Both the position numbers and the translations under genes were made by a program. The notes under the pieces were generated by a model. It saw only the letters and a list, made by a program, of their open reading frames with translations. It made no database searches and had not been told where the DNA came from. A stretch of DNA of 64,000 nt from Platynereis dumerilii. Lineage: Eukaryota > Annelida > Polychaeta > Phyllodocida > Nereididae. The stretch is taken from NCBI GenBank assembly GCA_026936325.1, contig JAPTHN010000001.1:6770560-6834559 (forward strand), written 5' to 3'. Every line of letters starts with the position of its first letter. Position 1 is the stretch's first letter. Positions 32,828 through 45,207 of this stretch are shown here, in pieces.

Positions 32828-32931
32828 GATAGCACTGTTCTTTCAGAAAATACTGCAACCATGGAAATTGGGTAATTCAATTTCATGCTGTGACTGTTTA
32901 GGTTTTGGCCCCACTTTTCAAATAAATGCCT
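32828..32931 (+). repeat. Diverged repeat D, copy 2
   Basis: CTTTCAGAAAATACTGCAAC, ATGGAAATTGGGTAATTCA and CCACTTTTCAAATAAATGCCT. Compare 31805-31895. Confidence 0.6.
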
Positions 32932-33429
32932 AACTGTACATATTTCATAATGTCAGATAGATGACAAATTTATTTTTTGTTAATTTGGATCGCAAATTAA
33001 AAATTTGTGCAATATATGTTTGTGGAAAATTATTTTGAGTATCTTTGTCAAAATGATACTTTTTAATCACAAATGAACATTTTTGATAACACATTTTAAA
33101 ATGTGTTCCACTATTTTCTAAATCTTCTCTTCTAGATTTTATATAACTCAAGTTATACTTGTTCTGAAAGTATTACTCATATTGAAGTGAACTTGAACTT
33201 CTAATTGTACAGCAAATGAAAGACAGCCAGTAACCATTTGTTGTGCATGCAATGTTCTTGCAAAGTAAACTTCATTCTGCAAAGGATTACATAAATTGTA
33301 TAATGTCAACACATTTTCGTTACAAATATCTCTAAATTATTCCAAAGTCGGCAAGGGACAACAAGACAATATTCTGAATTCTCCGGGAAATGTGAACACG
33401 CTTCAATCTCTTGCATAAACGGAATAGAT
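32932..33429. other. No recognisable feature
   Basis: AT-rich spacer without gene or repeat ends. Confidence 0.5.
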
Positions 33430-33580
33430 TCTTGAATAAGTCACATAATAGTGCAACAAAGCAGCAATGTCAATATTCTGAAAATGACTGTGCATTCATC
33501 TTGCCCTTTGCAGTGACAGTGTTGCTGTGACATTAAATAGTAAAGCAATTCCTTGTGCACTGTGAGCATTGCCTCTGAAG
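33430..33580 (+). repeat. Dispersed repeat family C, copy 2
   Basis: Matches 15330-15490: AATGTCAATATTCTGAAAA, TCATCTTGCCCTTTGCAG, TGCTGTGACATTAAA. Confidence 0.7.
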
Positions 33581-33624
33581 GAGTATGTTGTAACATTTCT
33601 TCTATAATACGACAAATAAGGTGA

Positions 33625-33728
33625 TAGTTGTGATATTCTGATCTAGACAGAAGTTGTGCTGTTCTGGCCTTGGCAAAAGGTGTGGTATTCTGACATTGGC
33701 AAAAGTTGTGGTATTTTGGCAGAAGGTG
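33625..33728 (+). repeat. 26 bp minisatellite, left part
   Basis: Units like GGTGTGGTATTCTGACATTG plus GCAAAA. The array continues at 39249-39475 on the other side of the transposon nest. Confidence 0.85.
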
Positions 33729-34348
33729 CCCTCCTGAGCACCAACGTAAATCAAACCTTTCACTACGTAATTATTTAGGTTAGAATCAAACGTTGGGCCA
33801 AACAACGTATCACAAAGGTAGGGCAAATGTAATTTCCAAACGTTGCACTCAGATGGAAAACCAAACGTAGGTCGCAACGTTAGTAAGAGGTTGGCAGATA
33901 GTTTGTTTTATAGTTTGGCCTAACGTTAGAGTCACACGGAAGTCATACCTTTGGTTGAGAGGCTGGAAGAACGTTTGGTTGTAACGTTTGGCTAACATTT
34001 TCAATTTCACCATGCAAGGTAAGTGTTTTTTATATAATTTTATCATATAGTCCCCAAGTGGACTTGTAGACTGCTCAGTAAAATGAGGAAGAAAAGTCTA
34101 TTAATTTTGGGAGCATCCTTCTTGGATAGCTCTGTTTGTACTGCTTTAATTTTTTTGCTTTATATTTGCAGATCTCAACCAAAAAACATCCAAAATCAGC
34201 CCGCCCCCCCCCACCCCACCCTACCTGGACAATGATCCAGGACACGCTATGTATTAAACCCTGAAAACAAGACAGAAAAGAACAGAAAATTATTGAACAG
34301 AACAGAATTGAACCTAAACCCCCCCCCCCCTCCCATCAGACAATCCGC

Positions 34349-34656
34349 CAGGGGCGGACTGGCCTATGTAACTGCCACGGGCCCAACCGCTCAGGGGGCC
34401 CACAAGATGTCAAAAAATAAAAATTTTAAGAAAAGAGCCAAATTTTGCTGTCAAGTTCATGCTTATGTGTCGAAAATACACAAACTGAAAAGGACAGCCT
34501 CCTCTCATATGGAGGCCCCCAACCAAATATTAACAATTTTCCAAGTTAGACCAGTGGAATATTTCTTTTTTAATTGGGAATAGTGCCATCGGTAGAGATG
34601 TAGGGGCCCAGTGACTTATTTTGCCACGGGCCCGAAATGCCGCCAGTCCGCCCCTG
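34349..34656 (+). mobile_element. 308 bp hAT MITE with perfect 8 bp target duplication
   Basis: Ends CAGGGGCGGACTGGC and its inverse, plus a shared GCCACGGGCCC just inside. Flanked by CAATCCGC at 34341-34348 and again at 34657-34664. An 8 bp duplication with CAGGGG ends is diagnostic of hAT. Confidence 0.93.
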
Positions 34657-35398
34657 CAATCCGCCCCTGAAAAAAATTGACATCTTGAAGAGACTTACCT
34701 GTGAGTCCAGCGCTGGTGTCCAACGACGAATTTTGGCCGTATCCACGTCCATGGGTCCTCCCGGGTTTGGTAACCGGGTATATCCATCCAGAACGGGGTA
34801 TATATGTCCACTATTCAGTCCACAAATACAGAAACAGCTGCACTCTAAAAACAAGTGTTTAAGAAACAACACTAAAATAAACACTTTTTTGTTACACTTA
34901 ATAAACGCGTGAAAGTGTTTATAATTTCTAACACATTTAAGTGTTTTTGATTTTAAACACATTTAAGTGTCTTTGATTATAAACACAAAAACGCTTTAAT
35001 AGCTTGTTACACTTTATTAACACTAAAAAGTGTTTATAACAATAAAAGTGTTTGATCTTAAACACTCGATGTTTTTCCAGGATGACTGCAGAGAAGGTGT
35101 TTATCATATTGAAGTGTTAAACAAAAAGCGTTTATAATTAAACACTCTGGTGTTGCAGTATTAACACATTGTTAATGTACATCACAATATCAGTTGTTCA
35201 GCTGCTTTCTGTATAAATAACATGGTCACAATAGTGAAATCAAGTAACAATTTATAAAAAACAGTACAAATGAAAATAGATTTAATTGAATTTAAATACT
35301 TCATAATATTATGTAATTAAACTAACTATCCTCATTAATTTCAAAAGGCTACTTGTTATAACCAGATGATGACTGCTAATATTAATGATGGAAAAAAG

Positions 35399-35570
35399 GG
35401 CGGGTGGTTGGGGCTTTAAGTCCTGTATTTCTGCACTCGATAGGCTACCAAGGGAAGAGGTCACAGAAATGAGGCAAATGTTACTTGAAATAGCTATGCA
35501 ACATAGGCCCAGGTGACCCGACAAGAGCTGGATTCAAACCCTGGACCAAGCAATTACTAATGCTACTTAA
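35399..35570 (-). mobile_element. tRNA-derived SINE family 1, worn copy
   Basis: Shares GGGGCTTTAAGTCCTGTATT, CATAGGCCCAGGTGACCCG and CAAGAGCTGGATTCAAAC with the better copy at 37080-37277. The tRNA-like head is mostly lost. Confidence 0.7.
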
Positions 35571-37079
35571 TGTATTTACACAAAAAACAACTGGATGGTA
35601 TATATATTTGTGCTTGCCCTCCTTCGAAAGTGCATAAGTGGGCTGTCCTCGGTTTTTTTTATATATTTCAGGGTGCGGTGGGGAAATCACCTTTGACCTG
35701 TATTCTTTTCTAAAAATTTCATATTTATAAAAATGTGCATTTTAATGCATGGGATGATGGAATGGATTAACTATTGAAGCTTAAATTCTTTTATTTGACA
35801 CTTTCAAGCCACCATTAGATAAGTCATCACAGGGGCTAGATTTGCCTTAAAGTTCAGGATAATTTAGCCCCCTTTGAAACCCGATGAAAAATGACAAGAA
35901 AATAGATAATTCATGTACATATTTTATTCTTCAATTGAGCACTGACACTGACGGATATATTCAACCATTGTGTAAGTATACCATAAAACCTTGCAAGATT
36001 CTCAAAGAAATTCAACAACTGAATCACATTCACAATCAACTGGTTTTTCATATTGTGAATACTGCATTTTAATTTCCCCCCATCTTACCCTGTTGTGATG
36101 AAAAACAGAAGACGCTATGTTAGTACATTGGTGTACAGTCAAAATCTTACCATGTCATCATTTTGTCTGCATTTTAATGGCATCCCGTTACTCCATGTGA
36201 TAATCCATATCATTGATGTAATGCCATTCAAAAATGTTTTGATTCTCAATGCAATCCATTTAGGGGTTGCAGAAAAAAAAAGTTCTCACATAACAGTCAA
36301 ATTTCTTTTAATAGCACTTTAAATGTGTTTCTTTGAAAATGGATATGACTATTTTAGAATACAATCAAATGATTGTTTTAAGATTCAAGAAGCTGTCCAA
36401 ATATTACTGGATAGTCAAGGTCCTTAACACAAGAAGTGCATTGTCTCTGTAAAAGCTTCAAATATGATTGCGACAATGATTGTCCCTCAGCAACGGTATA
36501 AATCCATTTGAGAAAGCGAATTGAGTGCAAAAATTCGGAATGAGATGTTTCCAGATCGAGGAACCTTCTTCAATGTTACGTCATTCTTGTCAATGTTGTC
36601 CACCTGCAAATGTATGAATCCTTGTTTACTATTAAATGTTTAGGCATAATATATCATGAATATTGACATAATATCTCATCATACATAATTTTCGGAAATT
36701 TACTTGAATGGATAAAAAAATAGTTTTAAAATTTACCCCATATGATCAGAATAAAATTAACCAACAATTTAATGGCCAATCGAAACAATGTCCAAGTGAC
36801 ACTAAGTCTTGGTAAATTAACTTATTTGGATGTATCGAAAGCAAAGCCACAGAACCAGGAGATTATAAACATAGGTATTATGACAGGTATGTTAACCAAA
36901 TGTTAATTATGCTAAGTATTTACCTCCAAGACTTTGTGGCTTTTTCTTTCATTTTTCTCCTTTGCTTTATGTTGCAGCCGTCTTTTTGTCAGATCTTTTG
37001 GGGTCCAAATAGCTGTGGAAAGAAAAAGTTACAAAATACATAACTGCAATGAACAAGTAAAATATCTTCAAGATATTCG

Positions 37080-37277
37080 GATGGATGTTTGGGGCTTTAC
37101 GTCCTGTATTTATGAACTTGGTAGGCTAATTAGTACAGGAGGAGAACATGGCAATGAGGTGAGGGATGAAACAGCCATCCAACATAGGCCCAGGTGACCC
37201 GGCAAGAGCTGGATTCAAACTCTGGACCCAGCAATTGGCAGTCCAGCACTCTACCACTAGACCAACCCTCCGCCCTT
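37080..37277 (-). mobile_element. tRNA-derived SINE family 1
   Basis: On the minus strand the head reads GGTTGGTCTAGTGGTAGAGT (A box) and, about 30 nt on, GAGTTTGAATCCAGC (B box), the internal RNA polymerase III promoter of a tRNA. A non-tRNA body follows, ending with GGACGTAAAGCCCCAAACAT. A second copy lies at 35.4 kb. Inserted inside the 3.9 kb transposon. Confidence 0.85.
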
Positions 37278-37874
37278 TAAAGATATTCGGAAAAACAGGT
37301 TAGGGCCTAAATTGGATAAATAACATAAGACCTCGATCAAAAATCCCTGAAAAAAAAAAGTTTGACGTTCCATCAGATGCACAGCATGCCTTTGAACAGT
37401 CATATGCCCACCCCCTCCTAACCCCGTTCATCCCAAAAATTAAAAATATGATTAAATGATATGATTGCAGTTTGATGGTTTGAAATTTTAACAATTACAT
37501 GGTTGATTGATGTTATCAAAATAGCATTGCCTTACTATAGTGTGATATTTACCTCAGTGACTTGCTAGATACAGTGTAGATGTGAACTTTATATTATTTT
37601 GGTTTGCCTCAAATTGTAGCTGGATTCTTCCAATAATATTTAACACTCGAAGATTGAGTCCAGGTTTCTGCTGAAAATAAAATAAGGTTGTCTCATGATT
37701 GTCAAATAAATTTGATACAAATTACAAACACCAATGAAAATACAGGGCACATATGGCCCCAACTCCCCTATCTCTGCCCATTCCCCAGTGCACAGTGCAG
37801 AAAATATATTACATGTGTTTGAAATCTAGAAATGAGATAGACTTCAAAATGTTTCTGATAAAATGAAAATTAAT

Positions 37875-37907
<33 letters not shown>

Positions 37908-39248
37908 TGACGGCAAATATCATATTTGATATAATTGTCATAAAAAATACAAAATCACATAATATTATTATATTCACAGGTTCCAGCCACAGGAGTTAAC
38001 GAACACAAGAATACATAAAGCTATTAAGAACATTAATTGTAATTATAATCTACATACATTGATTTTATATAAAAATGAACCCCAAACCTATAATAAACAA
38101 AAATAATGTAAAAATGCATGTTATGCTGTGTACAGATACTGCCATTAACATGTTCTTCTTAGCAAACATATGCATGTATAGTGTACATAAATACCATTTA
38201 ATCAAAATGTAGTTTAATACCTTTTTTTGCTGTTTAATAAATAGCATTTAAATATACAATTTTAAGTTGTGCTTACCAGTTACAAGCTACTTCAGTGAAG
38301 ACTTAAGTCACAATGCATGTTTTCCAATCTGTGTTAAGTACAGAAAGCTGTGATTTCATGGTCGGTCGCTTGTGATCTTGTTATAAATTGTCTGCCTCCT
38401 TAAAGATTAACACTATAAGTGTTTATCCAGCAAACTTACAAAAACACTATGTGTTTAAAGGACTTTGAAATTTTCATTAAAAAGAAATAATACACATTTT
38501 CTTGCACTTGGGAGCATTCAAACAAAGATAAAAGACACAATATGCTACCAAATGACATTTTATGACATACTGTCATCTTATAACCAAAATTTTCTGGTTT
38601 AAATTGATCATTAATTTCTGAAACCATACATGAGAAAATATTCTAAGTTTGATAAACACTTAAATCTGTTAATGCTGGTAGAAAGTGTTTATTTTCAAAC
38701 ATGTTTATGCAATTTAACACTTAAATGTGTTTAAAACAGGCGTTTGTTTTTAGAGTGTGATGGGGCTATTCCTGGGCCGGGGCGCTCCGACCATGCTGTT
38801 CGATTTTGCACATTGCCGAGGCCTAAATCTTTCAAAATATAGCATTCCGATCGTCCGAAACCTGCTCACGCAGTAGCCAAGAAGTTAATCTATGTAGCAA
38901 ACCAGATTATGAGTAATGTCAATGCGTTAAATCCTTCGTGATTAGCAAAACACCATCCGAGACTTCATACATTCCAGTCAGCCCGCCATTGTGGCTTCTT
39001 GTACGCGAGTGTGCATGCGCAAGGGGGGGCAGGTCCGTCGAGACGCTCGATCCAGGAAGACCAACGTTAAAATACTTCGTAGAATCAGATACGGCTTGTA
39101 TCACTCGTTTCAACGTCTAAAAGTACGTATTAACGTCTGATAAATGTGTCTACAAATTACGTAATTTCATAACGTTGGGTCCGACGTGGTTTGGAGGTTC
39201 AATGCTTCGTTAGACCAACATTAAAATCAACCTCAATGTCCGGGAGGG

Positions 39249-39475
39249 TGTGTTATTCTGACTTTGGTAAAAGGTATTTTCTTCTGACCTTGGCAAAAGT
39301 TGTGGTATTCTGACCTTGGCAAAAGGTGTGGTATTCTGACCTTGGCAAAAGGTGTGGTATTCTGACCTTGGCAAAAGGTGTGGTATTCTTACCTTGGCAA
39401 AAGTTGTGGTATTCTGACCTTGGCAAAAGTAGTGATATTTTCACCTTGGCAAAAATGTGTGATATTCCAACTTAA
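39249..39475 (+). repeat. 26 bp minisatellite, right part
   Basis: About eight units of GTGGTATTCTGACCTTGGCA plus AAAGGT. Same unit as 33625-33728. Confidence 0.92.
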
Positions 39476-39749
39476 GTATTTCTTATAGTTTTGAGAGATG
39501 ATAAATAGATAGATAAATTGTCAGATTTATTTAGATCTACTTGGCTGCTAAGATGCATGGATAAAAGCTGTGAAAGATCAATGTAAGATGGGGACAGATC
39601 TACAAAAGGCCCTTTTTCTTACGCACTTTACAGATGTATGACTCACATGCATGGATGTTGTTTATACAGTGGATATAACATAGATTCAATAACCTTCAAA
39701 AACAGGAATACGGCTCAGGATGGGGCTTGTGTCCCTTTGTCCTCTTGTA
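39476..39749. other. No recognisable feature
   Basis: AT-rich. A GATAGATAGATAAAT run lies near 39503. Confidence 0.5.
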
Positions 39750-40697
39750 GGGGAGAGAGGGCACAGTGAGACGGCGGGCACAGTGAGACAAAGCCCATAG
39801 CGTCTAACTTGTACCTTTTACAGATCAACCCTTTTTTGTATGGTACAAAAAGTAAGTAAGTGAGAGTCTGACCTATATCCTGAATGCCTACACAGCATAT
39901 CGAGAGTGGAATTTCAATATTTTGGTTTTTAGCCAGTTAAAGTAAATAATTTTGCCAAACGACTTTTTGTTATAATTCCCAAGAAAAATTGTATAATGCA
40001 AATCAAATGCCAGGGATTCAAACCTTGATTATTTGTTTTAGTTTAGTGAGATGATGAACCACAATACAGGCATCCGGTCTGCAGGATTAAAAAATTTCAT
40101 AAAGAGAGCTGCCGGGGGCACAGTGAGACAGTTTGAGGCGGGGCAGAGTGAGACATCACAAAATACACTCGAAACGACCTGGATTTAATGCATAGCTCAC
40201 AATTCACTATTAAAAACAAAATGCCTGCTGTAAACTACCGATTTTAGTGAGTCACATCCAAAGGGAAGCATCCAAAAGAATTCTGATTAGTATGTTTCAG
40301 GTGCGGCAGGTTAAATAAGTCGTGCATGTGTCCTGTGCGATGAAGTTTTGAAACATGCTCAAAAAAGGACCTAAAAAATCACCTAGCCAGCTGCTTTTAT
40401 AAGAGTACAGTAGTTTCTGTAGCAACAATTGATACAACAATTCCGCAGGTCCTGAGGATCGGCAGTTATGTCAGCAGATGCCCTGTCTCACTGTGCCCCG
40501 CCTGCTGTCTCACTTAACGAGCATGGACGTAACTCAAAATTTCTCCAGACCTGTAAAAGGTAGGAACCTGAAACTACTGGACAATATACCCAACGTCATT
40601 ATCTATAATGTGCACCTGGTCTCATTTAACTTGTTACTGCCAACATTTTGGAACACTTGAAAATAAAAAAAGTGTCTCACTGTGCCCCGCTCTCCCC
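39750..40697 (+). mobile_element. 948 bp MITE with GGGGAGAG ends and GCACAGTGAGACA repeats
   Basis: Left GGGGAGAGAGGGCACAGTGA; right, read inward, GGGGAGAGCGGGGCACAGTG. TA on both flanks. The GGGCACAGTGAGAC word occurs twice in direct array at each end (39768 and 39777; about 40113 and 40139; inverted near 40482, 40505 and 40671). No coding frame. TA flanks would suit a Tc1/mariner-like site, but the class is open. Confidence 0.75.
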
Positions 40698-40924
40698 TAA
40701 TATTACTTTTGAATTCCCTGTCCCTTTGCCATTTTTTTGTAAGTTTCGTCAGCCTGAACAAAATTGGCCTGAGTCATTTTGACAATGCTTGGCAAACAGC
40801 CAAAAAACTGACTTGGGCTGAATGAAACGTGAGGAAACATCTTTAATAAAATTAATGCTCACAATTATGACCAAAAAATATTGGTGATATCCGCTAAAAT
40901 CAGTGATAACGAAATTAGCCTACA

Positions 40925-41738
40925 CTATACCCTCCAAAACTTTGAATACAACTGGAAAAATGAGGGTTTTTTTTTAAATACTTAGTTTTGAATGGAATTT
41001 TTATTTTATATTTACATCAAACAATATCAGAAGTCACATTGAAGTCACAAGTTGTCTTCGTTTTGTCATTTTAGGTCATTTTGGTTGAAATTTATGGCCT
41101 TTCTCGATATCCCAAATTATGGAATTTTATAAAAAGTTGTCACAGCCCAGTTATCTTCCAGGTTTATGAAATTTAATCATATTTAAGTGTTTCCACAGTT
41201 GTAACATGATCATAACAGTAGTTTTAAACCACAAAAAGACAGTTTAAAAATTGGACTTCGACCACTAAAAAATACAAATTTTGGATAATTTCGGGTCATG
41301 GTGAAATATAAACATAGACTGTATCTTCTCAAGTGAAAATTATTTTATTTGAGCCGTATCAGCATTGTTTTGACCAAAAACTAGCCAAAATGTGTATTTT
41401 TGTCCGATTTTCAACAGCCATTTTCTGGTCTGAAACTACTGGTAAAATCATATCAAACCAGTGGAAATGTGTACAAAATGATAAAATGTCATTAATAACA
41501 TGAAAGAAAACTGTGCTTTTACAGCTTTTCATAAAATCATGAAATGGGATATCGAGAAAAATATATAAACTTACACCAAAATGATTTTAAACCGTGAAAC
41601 AAGGACACCTTGTGGCCTCAATATGAATTTTCATATTGTTTGATTCAAATATAAAATAAAAATAGGGTTGGAGATGAAGTATTTTTGTAAGAAATCTGAC
41701 CTTTTCTGATGTATTCAACATTTTAGAGGGTAGTATAG
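40925..41738 (+). mobile_element. 814 bp foldback-type element
   Basis: The outer about 240 bp of each side are inverted copies sharing TTGAATACA, TTTTTATTTTATATTT, ATCAAACAATAT, TTTCTCGATATCCCA and ATTTTATAAAAAG-like blocks. A central spacer of about 330 bp carries no frame. Confidence 0.85.
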
Positions 41739-41995
41739 GTCCAAATGGCCTATGTCCAAACAATTTAGGCCATTTGTGCAAAAGTGAAATAGTGGTTTTG
41801 TGGTGCTTGTTATTTATTTAGGAGTCCAATTTTTTTTTACACATGTATTGTAATAAGGACCTTCCTATGGTACCAAATTGGAAAAATGGCCTAAGTATGA
41901 CTTAGGCATATCTTGCTTTAGGCTGACGTAATTGAATTTTTGTCACCTCTATAGGCAATTTTCCTTACTTTGACATTAGTACCAGATTCTATCAT

Positions 41996-42189
41996 TGCTT
42001 AACATGGGTTATCCTAAAGTGGTTAAGTCACACTAAGCACTGACATGATTGTGTCAAATCTGGACATGAGTAAGATAACTAATTCTAATTAATTGAACTC
42101 AAGTTACAACATGACTAAATATATGACTAGTAACCTGGTTGTAAGCTAGTTATACGAGTTAATCACTTTAGGATAAGCTGTGTTAAGCA
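41996..42189 (+). mobile_element. 194 bp MITE
   Basis: Ends TGCTTAACA and its exact inverse TGTTAAGCA. Just inside, TTATCCTAAAGTG and its inverse CACTTTAGGATAA. No clear target duplication. Confidence 0.8.
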
Positions 42190-42205
42190 TTCATAAAATC
42201 CAATA

Positions 42206-42755
42206 CAGGGGACATCAGCATGATGTCACACACATTATGCTGACATTACTTCTCCCCATCAGCATGATGTCGCACACATTATCCGAGGTATATATTTTTC
42301 ACTATTTGGCATGTACACGAATTTGTAAAGCTGCCAAAACGAACATATACACAAATTTTGCATTCGTGTAAGTGATAAATATTGCTATTCACGAATTTGT
42401 GTAGGTGTAATTACGAACATTGCAACCTTAAACTTGGCTAACACGAACTCTAAACCTAATTCTAACACTAAACCCTAATTATATGGCACTTCCACGAATG
42501 TTAGTATTGGCAGATACACGAATGAATAATAAAGCAGTAAAAGCACATTCACGAGTGTTCGTTTTTACATGTACACGAGCACTTATGCTCGTTTTTTCAT
42601 GTCCACGAATTCGTACATGCTCGTTTTTACGCCTCCATGAATTCGTGAACATGTTAAATAATGAAAAATATATACATGATTATCCTAACGTCACTCCCCC
42701 CCTCCATAAGCATGATGTCACAAACATTATTTTGAAGTCACTCCCCCCCCCCCCC
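42206..42755 (+). repeat. ACGAA-rich block between GCATGATGTCACA direct repeats
   Basis: AGCATGATGTCACACACATT at 42219, a near-copy at 42260, and a third at about 42708, each followed by TTAT and a TCACT/ACTT-C-rich tail, enclose about 430 bp. That block is rich in CACGAA, CGTTTTTAC and the palindrome CACGAATTCGT. It is non-coding and could be the remains of an element or a minisatellite. Confidence 0.5.
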
Positions 42756-42849
42756 AATCTAGAACCTCATGAATGTTCTCTGCATTAACCTTTTATCATT
42801 CCGTTCATTTAAGCTTTTTATTTCCATTGAACAATATTCATTTGCTTTA

Positions 42850-42960
42850 CTCTAATGTGTTGGAGGAAGCAGAGATTGAATGAGGTAATGACTATACCCT
42901 ATGGAACAGTAAATATTTCCCTCATTTTGTTTACGGGAAGATATGGAAATTTAGATTAGC
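42850..42960 (-). repeat. Dispersed repeat family B, inverted fragment
   Basis: TGTTGGAGGAAGCAGAGATT and GAATGAGGTAATGACTAT are the reverse complement of the central part of 1686-1925. Confidence 0.75.
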
Positions 42961-44640
42961 AGGGCTGCATAGGTGAATGTTTCTTCAGCTATTTATTATT
43001 CGTGATAAAAAAATATGAATGAAGTGGTGCATGGAATATTACCCTTAAAATAATGTGTCCTCCCAAGTCCATTCACATCTTGTTTGTTTTTGTGAGCATC
43101 AATGGTTCGTTTTGCTGTGGAAACCAAATTACAATAGTTGATGTTATCAGTTGACAATTTACAGAGATGGAATGATCCATCCTGCAAGTTGAGACAATTT
43201 AATTTAGCAGTCTGTGTTGCAGACAGCATTATACGATTAATACTTTCGCACAATTCACTTTATATATCTATTTCATAACCTCTCTTCCCTCTCAATGAGA
43301 TAGTTTAATCTAGATTAGAAAATTGATAGTCCATTGCCACAACATTTTCAATTGCTGTTATTAGGAAACTTTCAGATATGTCAAAATGATACATGTGTGG
43401 TGGGAAAATCAGTTATTTCTTTTTGTGTTGGTCAGTTTTATTTGCATAGTTTTAACGAGGATGGAAGAAGCATTCTCTTGCCATATTTTTTATGGAAAAT
43501 TGTTTAAATGATAAATTGCCTTATTGCATTTTCCGTTGTGATGAAATAATTTAAAAAGAATAATATTTAGCTCTTAATTTCAGCGGGAGAATACCATTAA
43601 CCCAAATGAAAAAAAAAGAAACATACCAGCATTTGCTATTTACTTATGTATGTAGTCATTTCAAATTTTACATGTATTTTGGCAAAATTAAATATTGAAT
43701 ATTTAACGGACACTTTGGCATTTCATAGAGCTTGTTGCCTGGATAAATGCAAAAAATAAACGTGAGCGAGAAGATGGGATGCAATGTTGATTTAGTTTTA
43801 ATTGAAGCCATGGACATTGTACTTCAAGGATCCTTCTCGTAACCTGTTATAAGAGGTATCTCATCTTCTACATGTCTGCATCAGCATGCCATCTGCTGCA
43901 TGATCAATCAGACGCAAAATGCATGTTGCTCATATTCATGCTAGCCCAGATGCACCAGGTGCTCTTTAAGAAATGCATTATGTAAGCCTTATTGTAAGGT
44001 TGTGTACTCTGTTAAAAATCGATGTTGAATTTATGGTCATATGGTCAAATTTTGAACAAAATTCAGCTTTATTTTTAGCAGAATAAAGTTGGCATCCAAA
44101 ACTGAACAAATATGGCCATTTGACTCTTTATTCAATAGTTCCTTTTAACAGGATAAGTTGCATTATTCTAATATATAAACGGGATGGATAGACAGACAGA
44201 TGCAGATAAATGCAATTTTCTCAGCCCAGTTTATAATATAAATGTCACCAGATCCATAGTTTTCCAGAGCCCGAGGGAGTCAGGAAACATGTGGAAAAGA
44301 ATGGACAAAAAAGGCACTTAAAATTCCCACAGTTCCTGTGATGTGAATACAAATAATTATGGTTCAGGAACTTAATTCTCTGAAACCATAGGAGGTTGCT
44401 AAGCTGGATTGCAGTTTATTTTAAGAACTCAAGTAACATTAATTTGATTGAAGTTTTTATTATTCACAAAATTTTAATGTGATTCATTCTATTTTGGAAA
44501 TATTGCAACCTGAACCTGATTTTTTCTTGGGATTTTTTGTGGCTTCATCCTTTTCGCTGAAGCAAGTGACATAATTCTTGAAAACAGTTTGTTTGAATTT
44601 CACTTCATATTTGCACTTCATCAAAGAGTCAAGGACTCAT
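42961..44640. other. No recognisable feature
   Basis: 1.7 kb of AT-rich sequence. I found no element ends, tRNA-like boxes or coding frame with a domain. Confidence 0.5.
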
Positions 44641-44990
44641 AGATACACAAGGAGCTACATTGTTGACACAACGTTAACACGACGTTAACACAACATTAAC
44701 ACATTGTTGCAAATTGGCAGGCTTGTCAGCAGTCACAGCGAAATTTGTGGCAGAAATAACATTGCTGCAACATGGACAGAACATTGAGATTTTTTCACAA
44801 CATTGTGACAATATTGCCACAACGTTGAATGCTAATGTTGCGAATGTCTCACGAAATTGTGATGTCATTTTTGCCCTACAATTCTTCATAATTAACACCA
44901 ACATTATCACTGTGCACTCACCAAGTGACCTAATTAAGGACTGTTTGGCTACATTTTGCTAGTTCTCATATGAAGCAAACAACAAACGTT
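44641..44990. other. Cluster of AACGTT / AACATTG words
   Basis: ACAACGTTAACAC, GACGTTAACAC, ACAACATTG and related words recur through about 260 bp on both strands. This resembles the subterminal words of the 33.7-39.2 kb element, so it may be a worn relative. Confidence 0.4.
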
Positions 44991-44993
44991 GCC

Positions 44994-45207
44994 ACATAGC
45001 CAGTATGCTGTCTTATCGTAGGATCAAGTAATACACATAAAAAGATAGGCATCAATCAGGTAAGTTTTCTTGGGGATTAGTCAGTTCCAGTCAATTTACG
45101 TGCATTTTTACATAGAATTACCATATCTTTTGATTGTTCAGTAGTTTTAAATGCTCATAACATCACCTCACGATGTCTAATGCATAAACATAGCATACTG
45201 GCTATGT
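44994..45207 (+). mobile_element. Possible 214 bp MITE
   Basis: ACATAGCCAGTATGCT at the left and its exact inverse AGCATACTGGCTATGT at the right, 16 bp perfect. No clear target duplication and no frame. Confidence 0.55.

Larger units (their letters stand above)
34841..38757 (+). mobile_element. 3.9 kb CACTC-ended non-autonomous transposon with AAGTGTTTA arrays
   Basis: Left end CACTCTAAAAACAAGTGTTT. Right end, read inward, CACTCTAAAAACAAACGCCT. TG lies on both flanks (2 bp duplication). Both subterminal 300-400 bp are packed with AAGTGTTTA / TAAACACTT words in both orientations, probably transposase-binding sites. The interior is AT-rich with two tRNA-derived SINE copies and a 28-base T run at 37878-37905. 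No transposase frame. The terminus style and 2 bp duplication resemble the CACTG elements of this window, so a CMC-like class is suspected. Confidence 0.75.
33729..39248 (+). mobile_element. Outer transposon of a nest, CCCTCC termini, inserted in a minisatellite
   Basis: Left end CCCTCCTGAGCACCAACGT. Right end, read inward, CCCTCCCGGACATTGAGG. Both subterminal regions are rich in AACGTT / CAACGT words. Left flank GAAGGTG and right flank TGTGTTATTCTG join to the minisatellite unit once one TG is removed, so the target duplication is TG. It contains a hAT MITE (34349-34656) and a CACTC-ended element (34841-38757). Its own remaining sequence is about 1.3 kb without a transposase. Superfamily unknown. 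Confidence 0.7.

Noticed and set aside
33625-39475. CRISPR-like array from the 26 bp repeats
   Set aside because: Units are directly adjacent with no spacers; it is a minisatellite split by transposons in a eukaryotic genome.
42420-42482. Internal telomere repeat (TAAACCTAA / TAAACCCTAA-like words)
   Set aside because: Only two or three imperfect words, not a (TTAGGG)n array.
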